Assembly: GCA_020205615.1 (NCBI GenBank)
Contig: CM035170.1
Location: 40,797,807 to 40,861,806 of the forward strand
Length of the DNA: 64,000 nt
Direction: 5' to 3'
DNA from: Panax quinquefolius
Taxonomy: Eukaryota > Streptophyta > Magnoliopsida > Apiales > Araliaceae
Below the pieces are notes generated by a model, which was not told where the DNA came from, did no database searches, and was given only the letters and a program-made list of their open reading frames with translations. Below, in pieces: positions 24,196 through 34,838 of this stretch (position 1 is its first letter; each line of letters begins with the position of its first letter). The position numbers and the translations under genes are program-made.

Positions 24196-25711
24196 TGTTA
24201 GAGTTTATGGCCTAGAGGCCAATTATTTGATATAATTGCTTAACATTTTGATATTATATTTGATTGAATAAATGAATGATTTTATTATGGTTTTACTTAC
24301 TGCGTTATATAAATAGTAACATAATAAAATTCCTTAGAATAGTGATACAAATTATATAGTTTCAAGTATGTGACTTGAACATGAGATTATATAATTACAA
24401 TTAGTATCATTGCTCTTAAATGTCCCTAGTCGAGTATCATTGTTGATAGGACAATAATGATTCATTGAGAATAGTATGTGGATTGACTGATGACCAAATC
24501 TCATTGGTCATAAATATATGAGATATTAATTCAATGCATAGGTACGTGTTAGAGAACGATGTACTGGACATACCCACCATGAGAATTCTATGTGGAGCAT
24601 TATGCGAAGTGTCATTAGCGATTCTCATAGTGACAATGATGTAATGGTCCTTCGACCTGAAATCACTATATTACTACACGAGAATTTATGTACTTTGATA
24701 TCATCAAAGGTCACCTTTAATAGGGTGGACTATAAAGGTAATTATTGGGTACATCATGAATCGTGTGAGGAATATGAGTGATCTAGATGGAATTTAACCC
24801 TCCTATATATTATGGGTGATATCCATAGGCCTCTTGATTGAGTAGGACTATGAAATGCATGGTCTTGCTGAAATAGTGATTTGTTTCATATAGTCTACTC
24901 AATGATCAAGAAAACTCAGATTAAATTATGAAGAGTATGACACATTCCATGACTCGAGTTTAATCTAAGATGTCAAGGTTAAAAGGATTAAATTATATTG
25001 AAACATTGGTCACGAAAAGGTTGCATCGAATCATCGATCTTATTATTACTTGGGTAGCAGTGATGCATTACTAGATGCCGCTCACTGTTTATAATTTTAT
25101 AATATGATTTTAAAATTATTTCCAACGTAATAATAACCTATAGGGACACACACAAAGAACGTAATTAAAAGGGACTTAATAAATTGTAAAGATTTAAATA
25201 TGTCAATATGATTGATAGAATTTAAATTATGAATTTAAATTAATAAGATAATTTATATATAGGTATATTAATTAAGTAAGACTTGATTAAGATATATATA
25301 TATAAATTCGAATTTTATTTTAATTAGATCAGGGTTTTGATTAATTCCTATTAACTACTATATATATGTATATAGCAGCCATTTTAGGTAACGAATCATA
25401 ACCTAAAAAAACCCTAGCCGCTCTTAGAGAGAGACTAGAGAGAAATTTTGAAAAATCCATTCCTTTGGTGGCTAGTACTGCAACTCCCTTCAATTGCAGA
25501 ATCATGCGACGATTCGCGAGCGTTCATATGGATACCATAGAGACGCTGTTCAGTTGGATTGCGTTGGAGATTCGAAGCTGTTTCAGATTATTCGTTATAA
25601 ATTCTAAACATTTGAATTAATTTTGTTTCGCATAGATCCTGTGTCGGGTTTCGAAAATTGCTTTATAAATTTTATATTACATTGTGCATTTACGCTTAAA
25701 ACCCTAAAGCA
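24196..25711 (+). mobile_element. C2: solo LTR, same family as C1
   Basis: About 1516 bp, beginning TGTTAGAGTTTATGGCC and ending near CCTAAAGCA; length and sequence match C1 (1518 bp). The left boundary is clear. The right one is inferred from alignment to C1 and to the uninterrupted B LTR at 12690-12720. I do not see a matching target duplication (GCGGG left, AAGAT right), so it may have decayed or the ends recombined. An open frame at 24590-24781 matches that of C1 at 11769-11954. Confidence 0.82.
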
Positions 25712-27383
25712 AAGATCGGACTTTAAAGGTAACCATAAGCGTCAAGCGCTAGTAGTCGATCGAGACCAAAGAAGTTTGCTACTTGAAAGGAGACTTTGGA
25801 CACCCATTGTAACTTGGTCTAATGTTATGTTAATGTGAGAAACATGTAATGAAAAGGTTAAAACAAAATCGTATCATGTGGTTAGTAATTTTAAAGTGTA
25901 AAATTAGTAAGTTATGAAAATGATATGTTATGATTTAAGAAACTTAATGAATAATGAATAAGTGTTGTGAAATTAACACTTGTAATTCTGAAATGTGTAT
26001 GGTAAAGTAGAACTTGTACTAAAATAACAACTTTAACTAGAAGTGAGTGTTATTTTGGAAAGTGGATGTTAGTATATCTAATAGATATTGTGATTCTAAT
26101 ACTATGTGTAGGTGAACGTGAGTTATAAATTTATAGCTTACGCACGAGGCAAGTTCCTTACCCTAAACTTTTATTGAGCAAGTTCTTTGTTCCTAAATTT
26201 TATTTTAGCAAGCTCTAATCCTAACTTCATTCGAGCAAGTTGTGAATTATAATCATTGTTGATTTATTCTAACTTGTTTATAGTTAAGCAAGTTTCTTTA
26301 GTCATTCTTTTGTAGTGAATGATTCTTGAACTCTAATTCCTAGTACTGAACTGTTGTATTTCAATTACTTTGCACAAGTTATTATCATGTTGAGCAAGCT
26401 TTGTTTCCAGCTTGTTATCAGTTAATGTATGTTCGGTAATTCAGTTTCTAATTTGATAAGATCATAGCCTTAAGCTTATTATTGTTCAAGCAAGGTTTAT
26501 TGTTTCATTCAATGCTTATGTTTTCTTTAGTTATTTCAAAGCATGAGCTTAATGTATAGTTGGTTCACCTATTCTTAATCATTCCATATTATGTAGTTAT
26601 TGATCATTTATAGTGTTATTAAACTTTGATTGATTATACTAATCCTTTAGTTGATGATCGTTAAACTTTAAATTACCCTTGAAGTTTATCCAAACAACAC
26701 TTTCTTTGGTGCGGACTTGTACTCTAAAACTAAGAAGAACAACCCTATTATAGGAATACGCGATGCGTTTAGATGTTTGTGCACAATACATGGTACGAAG
26801 AGTTGATCCCCCTAAGTATGTGGAGTCCTTACAGTATAACTGTTTAGGCTAAAGTTGAAAGATTACTTGTAACCGTGGACATAGTTCGTGGTCTTATGAC
26901 CATCATATATATTTCATATTTTGATTCCAGTTTTTGGTTATCATTGATAGAGTACTATTCAGTTTTGATGAGCCTATTCATTGGCAGTTATTATTCTCTT
27001 GTTGTTCATTGCTATATCTAGTGAGCATTTATTTTGCTCACTCTTGCATAAATATAATTATTGCAGCTAAGGTTGAGAAGGTCGATGAACCTACTACAAA
27101 CAAAGGAAAAGGAAAAATGTACAAGTGATGAAAACTTGTAATTTATTGACTTTTATGTTAATAGACTTTATTTAAATGATGTGATGTAACTATTTTTATT
27201 TCCCGCACTTGATTTATGTTAAAGGTTAGATAACCTGGGAGACTTTTTGATTTAATGATGTAACCCTTTTAATTGGAGAATTTATGGTTTAAATTCTATT
27301 ATATTTGGGTAGCTAGTATGAATGTATGGAAAGTGAACACCTAGTCTTATAGGAATGAAGTACCTAGATTTGGGGGTGTCACA

Positions 27384-27609
27384 ATAGGGGGTGGTGGTAG
27401 GTTTTTTCGGTGATCATTGAATAATATAACCACTTATTTAAAAGTTTCTAATTAATTGTTCATCATTTTTTGATGTATAAATAAGTTTAAAATATGTTAT
27501 TATTGGTAAGTGTATAATAGTGCAAACGATATTTTTTAATCCAATTCTTTAATTAATACGAGAAAAAACAAACATAACATGAGATTATTTTAAGTTATCC
27601 CATGAATAA
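27384..27609. other. Host DNA between B1 and outer A, no gene seen
   Basis: It starts with the right half of the G-run target (ATAGGGGG then TGGTGGTAGG) and continues as AT-rich sequence without long frames. It ends AATAA, which is duplicated at 55016-55020 across the outer A element. Confidence 0.7.
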
Positions 27610-28580
27610 TGTGATGCCCCCAAAATAGGCATACATCACTCATCTTGAGTCGCCAAATACATGGTACTGAATACAAATACAAAATTAATTAAACAACATG
27701 AGCTGAGTGTTTTTACACGAATATTGTCTCATAGACAATATCCAAACTAAAATTCAATCCTCAATACATTTATTATCACACTAAATGGTGAGCACTACTA
27801 AAACAACCATCTCGGACTGTCACTCCATTCCATGACTAGTCCCGACTACGTTCTCATTTCCTAAAGAGAACAATGAAAGCAAAAGGGTGAGCTCAACTAG
27901 ACCAGTAAGAAATATTATGACTAAGATAATGCAGAATAAATTATCGTTAGCCTTCAACAGTGTTAAACTAATAATAAACAACATGTTTAACTGCAGCAGA
28001 ACAAGCAATCCATTAGAAGAGTCAAGTAGAGCATGATATCTACTATCTTCTATGATTTAAAAAGTTTATCATCAACTTTATTGTTGAGACTCATCTCAAT
28101 AAATAATCTACATGACTAAATTATCCATGCACTATGGGCCAATGATATTCATTAGTATCATGTCCACAAATTATCCATGCACTACGGGCCAAGGATATTC
28201 GTGTAATCACCAATGGTCATGATCATACCAGCAACTGTTCATCAATGCACTACGGGCCAATGAGGACTTTACCGCATCATTTGTAAAATTACAGATCATG
28301 ATTATACTGAATAATCCCTGGTCATAATCATACCAATCAACAGTCCATCTATGCACTACGGCAAAGATGATTTTCATCATAATATACGCATGAGGATGAT
28401 GGCAATGATATAAGAATTCAATTAAATGAAAGCAAAGGATAAATTTTTAAAGTTTTATAATTTAATTTATCCCGAATTCAATAATGTCAAAATTGTCAAC
28501 ATGATACTGCTTTGTGGAGTAAAATTCAAGAATAATATTATATCAAAAATGATTTGGACATAAAAGAAATCAATTTTTTT

Positions 28581-28765
28581 CATGAATAGTACTCCGGGTG
28601 AATAGTACCCGAGTGAATAATACCCCGTAAATAGTACTCCGTGAATAGTACTTCAAGAATAATACTTTATCAATAGTACCCCGTGAATAGTACTTTATAA
28701 ATAGTACCCCGTGAATAGTACTTTGTGAATAGTATTTTATGAATAGTATTTCGTGAACAATACTC
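28581..28765 (-). repeat. GAATAGTAC minisatellite, longest array
   Basis: About 13 tandem 14-15 bp units of the form CCCGTGAATAGTACTTT, with alternating CCCCG and TTT/TTTAT linkers. It lies upstream of the reading direction's TATA box by only sequence position in plus coordinates; in LTR sense it is downstream, within R/U5. Confidence 0.88.
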
Positions 28766-29132
28766 TGGCATGAAAAACTTAAAATTTAACAAGAATGATC
28801 TGAAAATATCCTTGTGAAACGATACTAGATGAAACACAAATTTCAAAGATATTCTACTAATTTCACAGAGTATAGAAGCATTACTTTAACAAAATAAGGC
28901 TATAATCAAGAATACGAGACGAAATAATATTACTTACATACTACAGAGTATGGAAGAAAATATTATTTCATACAAATATTGAACAAAAATAATATCCTTT
29001 ACCTTAGAAAAAAATGGATACTAGAATAATGAAGTAGCAGAATACTCTTCTTCTTTCTCTGTATAGCTTATCTCTCTATAATTGCTCTTGTGAGTCTTAG
29101 TGAATTGGTGAGAATGAAAGAAGAATGAGCTT

Positions 29133-29141
29133 CTATTTATA
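29133..29141 (-). promoter_or_regulatory. Candidate TATA box, outer A 3' LTR
   Basis: TATAAATAG on the minus strand, followed by AAGCTCATTC and then the CTCACCAATTCACTAAGAC stretch shared by all outer-type LTRs. Confidence 0.6.
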
Positions 29142-30175
29142 GGAAAATATAGTTTCGATAATTGCACGATTAGGGGCTTGAATTATTATAGTATAGTACC
29201 TTTATCTATACCTCCATTTTTAATTTAGTCCTGCAAATATTATCAATCTTGCACCACCTCCCCTAATAGTACATGCATGTGAACCAATAGTTCTATACAT
29301 GTGAACCAACAGTAATTTGAATGTGAATCAATAGCAATTAATTGCTCATTTATCCGATTAATTACCCGTTTTGTCAATAATAACAAAACCAACAAATCAC
29401 AGAATTTCCTCCTTTGATGGTAATTGGGTCACGGAAGAATTAAAGAAAACTAAATGCACAAACATCTTTAATCAATACAAACTTGTTCATCATTAATATT
29501 ATAACTCACAATATTTAACAACCAGATCATTCCCAAGAAAGAGGGGGCTTTCTGATAAGGATGTCTCCCTATTGGCGAGTAATTAGGTGACCAAACCCAT
29601 TTCTTCGACAGAACTTTCTAGACATCGTCAATAATGCAAATAATAATATGAATAACTTTGTCGTCTCAATTATTGATTTAATAATATAAAATATTATGTA
29701 GATGATACTGTGACAGTAATTAAATCAATAATATTAGAGATATTATGCATCAAATAATGTAGCAATAATTGAGTATAAATGAGTGACTTCTCATTTAAGC
29801 ATCAATAATCAAAGATATTATACAATACCGCGTGCTACTATGCAAGCACACGTATTACTATACTTTTACCACCAGGTAATTCAATAGTTTAACGGTAAAG
29901 CTTTCACCGTTATTTTTATATAAAGCTATTATGTCGTTTTCTAACTACGACAATACTTCTGTTGTGGGGTCCACCAATGATTTTGACGTCGTACGAATAT
30001 TTCCTAATAAAACGAATATTCCCCGACCAATCGAATATTTTATAACAACTTGCTTACTTTGTAAAATTTGTAAATATTACCCATAACTATAACGTTATAT
30101 CAAATCCACACCATGATATTCAAAAATATATTTCGAGAAAAAATAAACTTTATTCATAAAAGCTGGGGTCTTACA

Positions 30176-30191
30176 ACTTCCCCTTCTTATG
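30176..30191 (-). promoter_or_regulatory. Polypurine tract, outer A
   Basis: Minus strand CATAAGAAGGGGAAGT directly against the LTR start TGTAAGACC. Confidence 0.85.
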
Positions 30192-31266
30192 AAATTTCAT
30201 CCTCGAAATTAGGGTACGTACCTAGTATGTCGAAGAGGTGAGGATACCTTGACTTTATTTCAGATTCTAACTCCCAGGTCATTTCCTCAACATCGTGGTT
30301 TCTCCACAAAACTGTGACTTGAGGTATAACCTTGGAGCGTAGAATATGATCCTTCTTATCCAAGATTTTAACATGTACTTCCTCATACGTTAAATCTTCC
30401 GCTATCTCATCCAGTTTTAATTCAATAATGTGGTTCGGGTCTTCTACATATTTACGTAACATGGATATGTGAAAAACATTATGAACACGAGACATAATTG
30501 GCGGTAAAGTGAGTCTATAGGCCACAGTTCCTACTCGATCGAGGATTTTGAATGGCCCAATGAATCGAGGATTAAACTTTTCTCTCTTTCCAAATCTTGT
30601 AACTCCTTTCCATGGAGCAAAACGTAACAACACATGATCTCCAATATTGAATTCCAAATCCCTTCGATGAAGATCAGCATAACTCTTTTGTCGATCTTGT
30701 GAGGTTTTTATATGTTGTTGAATAATTTAAAACTTTTATGTTGTCATGCGTACCAATTCCGGACCCAACAACGTTGCTTCACCCACCTTATCCCAACATA
30801 CTGGAGAACGACACTTGCGTCCATACAACGCCTCGAATGGAGCCATGCCAATACTTGCTTGATAAATATTGTTGTAGGAGAATTCCACCAATGGAAAGAA
30901 CTTATCCCAACTTCCTTTGAAGTCAAGGACACAGAGTCTTAATAGATCTTCAAGAGTTTGAATACTCCTCTCCGACTGCCTGTCTATTTGAGGATGATAT
31001 GCCGAACTAAATCGTAAATCCATGCCCATAGCTTTTTGAAAACTAACCCAAAATTATGAAGTGAATCTTGGGTCTCGATCAGAAACTATAGATACTTGCA
31101 TACCATGCAGTTTTAGAATCTCATTTATGTACATTCGAGCAAGACGTTCAAGTGAATAAGTTTCTCGTATAGATAAGAAATGAGCAGACTTGGTTAGTCT
31201 ATCGACAGTGACCCAAATCGCATCTATGCCTTGAGAAACCTTGGGAAGACCAGTAACGAAATCCAT
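30187..31266 (-). pseudogene. Outer A integrase core and chromodomain-like tail
   Basis: Read from 31266 downward: [19 protein letters not shown] with the first catalytic Asp, VSDRDPRF with the second, then a stop near 31053. The next frame (31029-30736) holds AYHPQIDRQSERSIQTLEDL; the catalytic Glu is kept but the usual DGQ is DRQ. After further stops near 30735 comes 30657-30187 with the GPF module (FNPRFIGPFKILDRVGTVAY), HNVFHISMLRKY and the tail ILDKKDHILRSKVIPQVTVL, WRNHDVEEMTWELE and SRYPHLFD. This tail is the chromovirus (Tekay-like) hallmark. Frames at 30712-30942 (+) are shadows. Confidence 0.9.
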
Positions 31267-33262
31267 GGTAATGTGTTCCCCCTTCCATTCTAGAATTTCA
31301 AGTGATTACAATGGACCATTTTGCACTTGATGCTCCGCCTTGACACGTTGACAGGTTAAACACCTTGAGATAAACTCCGTTATCTCTCTCTTCATATTGC
31401 TCCACTAAAATGTATGTCGAAGATCACGATACATTTTGGTACTCCCATGATGGATTTCAAACAGTGTGTTGTGTGCCTCCATCGTGATTTTATACTTCAA
31501 GTCAAAGTCGTTCAGAACACAAGGTCAGGAGTTGACTCAAAGTATTCCTTCTGCATCGATTCTTGCTTCCGGAATAGCACTTTCTTCTTCATAAGCATCA
31601 GCTCCAGGTCTGTAGCTTGAGCAGCTTTAACTTTATCGACTAAAGTCGGTTCTACTCATATATTTGACATCATTATGTGGGTCCCTAGAGTCTTTATCTC
31701 TATCTCCATCCTTTGTAAGTTATACCAAATGGGCCTTTGCGTTGACAATATCGCACTCGTACCCGCATATGATCTTCTACTCAATGCGTCAGCTACTACG
31801 TTCGCTTTTCCAGGATGGTATTGAATGGTATGATTGTAATCTTTCAACAGCTCGAGCCAATGTCGTTGTCGCATATTGAGTTCCTTTTGGGTTAAGAAAT
31901 ATTTGAGGCTTTTATGATCTGTATAGATCTCCACTTTCTCCCCCATACAGGTAATGCCTCTAGATTTTAAGCGCGAAAACGACAACTGCCAACTCTAGAT
32001 CATGAGTAGGATAATTCCTCTCATATTCTTTGAGTTATCGTGATGCATAGGCTATGACTTTCCCATGTTGCATGAGAAAACATCCTAAATGTTTGAATGA
32101 AGCATCGCTGTATATGACAAATCCCTCTGAACCAGATGGTATTGTCAGAACAGGTGCTGAAATAAGTCTCCTCTTGAGTTTTTGAAAACTCTTCTCACAT
32201 TCCTAGCTCCAACCAAATTTTGTATCTTTCAAAGTCAATTGAGTTAATGGAGTAGCGATTCGAGAAAACCCTTCTACGAATCTCCGATAATAACCAGCTA
32301 AACTGAGTAAGCTACGTATTTCGGTCACTGATTTAGGTTGCTCCCAGCTTTGAATTGCTTAAATCTTCGCTGGGTCAATAGATATTCCGCGATTTGATAT
32401 CACGTGCCCAAGTAATGCTACTTCCTCAAGCCAGAACTTGTATTTCTTCAACTTGGTTTTTAGCTTGTTTTCACGAAGCTTTTAGAGTATCAGTCTCAAG
32501 TATTGCTCATGATCTTCATGGCTTTTGGAGTATAAGAGGATGTCACAAATAAAGACAACCACGAAATGATCCAAATATTCCTTAAATACTCGGTTCATCA
32601 TATCCATGAAGGCAGCAAGAGCATTAGTCAATCCAAAAGACATGACTAGGAATTCGTAATGCCCGTACCGAGTTCTGAAAGCAGTCTTTGGAATGCTTGT
32701 TTTCACGAAGATCGATCATTGAAAAGAATTTAGCGCCTTGCAACTGGTCAAACAGGTCATCAATGCGAGGCAACAGGTATCTATTTTTGACAGTGACATG
32801 GTTTAACTCCTGATAATCAATACAAAGTCGCATACTCCCATCTTTCTTCTTCATGAATAGAACAGGAGCACCCCAAGGGGACGTACTAGGATGAATGAAA
32901 CTGATGTCTAACAATTCCTGCAGCTAGGTTTTTAACTCCTGAAGTTCAATATGAGCTATTCGATATGAGGCCTTGGAAATGGGTTTTGTACCGGGTTCAA
33001 GGTCGATACAAAATTTAATTTCACGCTCTGGGGGCAGGCCAGGAAGTTCTTCAGGGAATACGCCAAGAAATTTATTAACAATAGAAATATCATTCAAAAC
33101 TGACGTATCTTTGTTTAAATCCGTGACATTAGCTAAGAAAGCTTGACATCCATTTTTTAATAAAGGAATAGCTTTATGTCTTGATATGATAGTGATTGAC
33201 TTTAGTAGTTTGGTTGCTTGAATTCGCATAATAGGTTGGTTAGGAATATGAAAGCTTTTACC
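31267..33262 (-). pseudogene. Outer A reverse transcriptase and RNase H
   Basis: From 33229 down: the connector [19 protein letters not shown], a TAG at ~32924, then [20 protein letters not shown] and [21 protein letters not shown] small frame-shifting deletion near 32700 removes the GYHQ region. The palm motif reads FICD instead of FIDD (codon 32545-32547 is TGT), so a catalytic Asp is lost. RNase H is legible as VIYSDASFKHLGC (near 32110), [13 protein letters not shown] and [11 protein letters not shown] (31985-31656). The integrase zinc module region (31270-31600) is present but shredded by stops. Confidence 0.85.
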
Positions 33263-34723
33263 TTACGAAAAATAATCAATTTTTGCATGATAAGTGGTTA
33301 ACCAATCAATCCCTAAAATTACATCAAATGCAAGTATTTTCAAAGAGATAAAATCGACAGGTAACGTGCGGTTGCCAATTTGAATCAAACTAGACTTATT
33401 AATAGTGGATGTAATGAAGGTTTCTCCCAACGTAGTTTCAACAGATAAGTCAAAGTCTAATTTCTTCGGAGTTAAATTTAAACGTTGAGCGCAAGTAGGA
33501 GAAATAAAAGAATGGGTAGAACCAGTATCAAATAAGGTATAGACTTCGCAAGAGTTTATGATTAGCTTACCCATGATGAGCTCGTTTGGGTTCCTCGCTT
33601 TTTGGGAGGTCACGACAAACTCTCTCTCTTGAACTACCGGCTTTGACTTCTCTGGGACGGCCTTTGGTGCCTCCATCCCAGCTAAACTTGACTTCATTGC
33701 AGGACAAAATTGGGCTAGGTGACCTTTTCTTCTACAATTATAACATGTTTTGGACTGATGCGTACAGTTTGGATTGATGTGTCCTTCCCCTCCGCATTTG
33801 TAGCATATGATCGGTGATCGTTCTCCTTCTTTAACAATGGGTGCTGGTGCTGACGTCTTTCCATCATTATTGAATCTCCTCTTCTTGAAATTTCCACTCC
33901 TATTGTCTTGGCCATGATTACCACCGAAGTGGTTACCATTTCTGGCATGTTGATTCCCTCCACGTTTGTTGTCACCGCTTTGTTGACTACTACAACTGGT
34001 ATTATCATTTTGTCGATTGCTCTCTCTTGGCTGGGTTGACTCATTATCGCGCTCCAATAACTGAGTCATATTTACAACATTTAAATACAAACATAGTTTG
34101 TGAGAAATGAGGTATTGACGTATCTCGGGTTTCAAACCTCTTAGAAACATTCGCGTCATACGCTCCTCATTATCTACCAAATGGGATGCAAATCGGGATA
34201 ACTCCGCAAACTTAGCCTCGTACTGTGACACGGTCATATTGGTTTGCTCTAGCTTGATGAACTCCACCTCCTTCATGTGATGAATACTTTCGGAAAAGTA
34301 CTTGTCGTTGAATAGTTCTTGGAACTTCTCCCAAGACATTTTGAGTGCGGCACATTGAGTACGTTGTACTGATTCCCACCAGTAATCTGCCTCTCCTCTC
34401 AACATGAAGGTGGCAAAGGGAACCTTTTGCTCCTCGGAGCATCGCAAGACATCAAATATCTTGGTGATATGCTTTATCCACGTCTCTGCCTTAAGTGGTT
34501 CTAGTTTTCCCATAAACTTCGGTGGTCCCAACTCCTTGAACTACTTAGCAGTGACCATCCAAGAGTTTCAGCCTCTGAACATCCCATCGTTCATCATTTG
34601 GTCGATGTTATTGTTTACCTGAGGATTATTGTCTTCCTGATGCATATTATCCTGGGTATTAATCATTGGTGACTCAACGGTTTCATGTGCTTCATTGCTT
34701 ATCTCAACATTTTCAGATGCCAT
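33263..34723 (-). pseudogene. Outer A gag and protease
   Basis: It starts MASENVEISNEAH at 34723. Stops and a ~60 bp deletion near 34570 remove the segment that in inner A reads FIQFMQHQARA. The long open part 34531-33263 (422 codons) has the gag core (WIKHITKIFDVL, FMLRGEADYWWESV, MSWEKFQELFNDKYF, QYEAKFAELSRFA). It then has an Asn/Gly/Arg-rich linker and two good zinc knuckles, [14 protein letters not shown] and CYNCRRKGHLAQFC (residues ~237-271). The protease follows with [12 protein letters not shown] (DTG at 33521-33529) and [11 protein letters not shown]. An extra T near 33267 shifts the frame and creates the stop. This is the best-preserved coding stretch in the window. Confidence 0.92.
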
Positions 34724-34838
34724 TTTCAAACACTGCCACAAAACAAGGGTTAATTAACATGCCACATATTATCCCTATACTCTGACCGACCAATTAAATA
34801 ACAAATAAACTTAGGTAGGTCATACTAGCGAAGGAATA

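Larger units (their letters stand above)
2020..27383 (+). mobile_element. B1: family B Ty3/gypsy chromovirus, nested
   Basis: The element starts TGTAACAATCC and ends GGGGGTGTCACA. Without its four nested insertions it is about 11.9 kb: a 5' LTR of ~3.03 kb, an internal region of 5837 bp (14309-20145) and a 3' LTR of ~3.06 kb. The internal order is primer site, extra coiled-coil reading frame, gag, protease, RT, RNase H, integrase, chromodomain-like tail and polypurine tract. The integrase GPF module and the WRNH...W tail place it among chromoviruses, most like Tekay/Del (by eye). It is dead: many stops, two clear frameshifts and loss of the integrase catalytic Glu. The TSD is GTAGG/ATAGG. Confidence 0.92.
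20146..27383 (+). repeat. B1 3' LTR, interrupted twice
   Basis: LTR sequence is at 20146-21338, 24003-24195 and 25712-27383 (~3058 bp). It starts TGTAACAATCC and ends GGGGGTGTCACA. It is collinear with the 5' LTR, which allowed each nested insertion to be bounded by comparison with the empty counterpart. Confidence 0.93.
27610..30175 (-). repeat. Outer A 3' LTR
   Basis: A 2566 bp LTR, plus strand TGTGATGCCCC to GGGGTCTTACA. It contains the GCACTACGG repeats (28120-28370), the long GAATAGTAC array, a TATA box and the conserved CTGATAAGGATGTCTCC block near 29550. The frame at 27820-28008 recurs in other copies only as LTR sequence. Confidence 0.93.

Noticed and set aside
25623..25838. 71-codon frame crossing the C2 right boundary
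   Set aside because: It spans solo LTR and B1 LTR sequence, so it is an accident of insertion.
28581..28765. Short direct repeats resembling a CRISPR array
   Set aside because: Units of 14-15 bp with no unique spacers, inside an LTR of a plant retrotransposon; it is a minisatellite.
30712..30942. Plus-strand frames over outer A integrase
   Set aside because: Antisense shadows of the integrase core on the minus strand.
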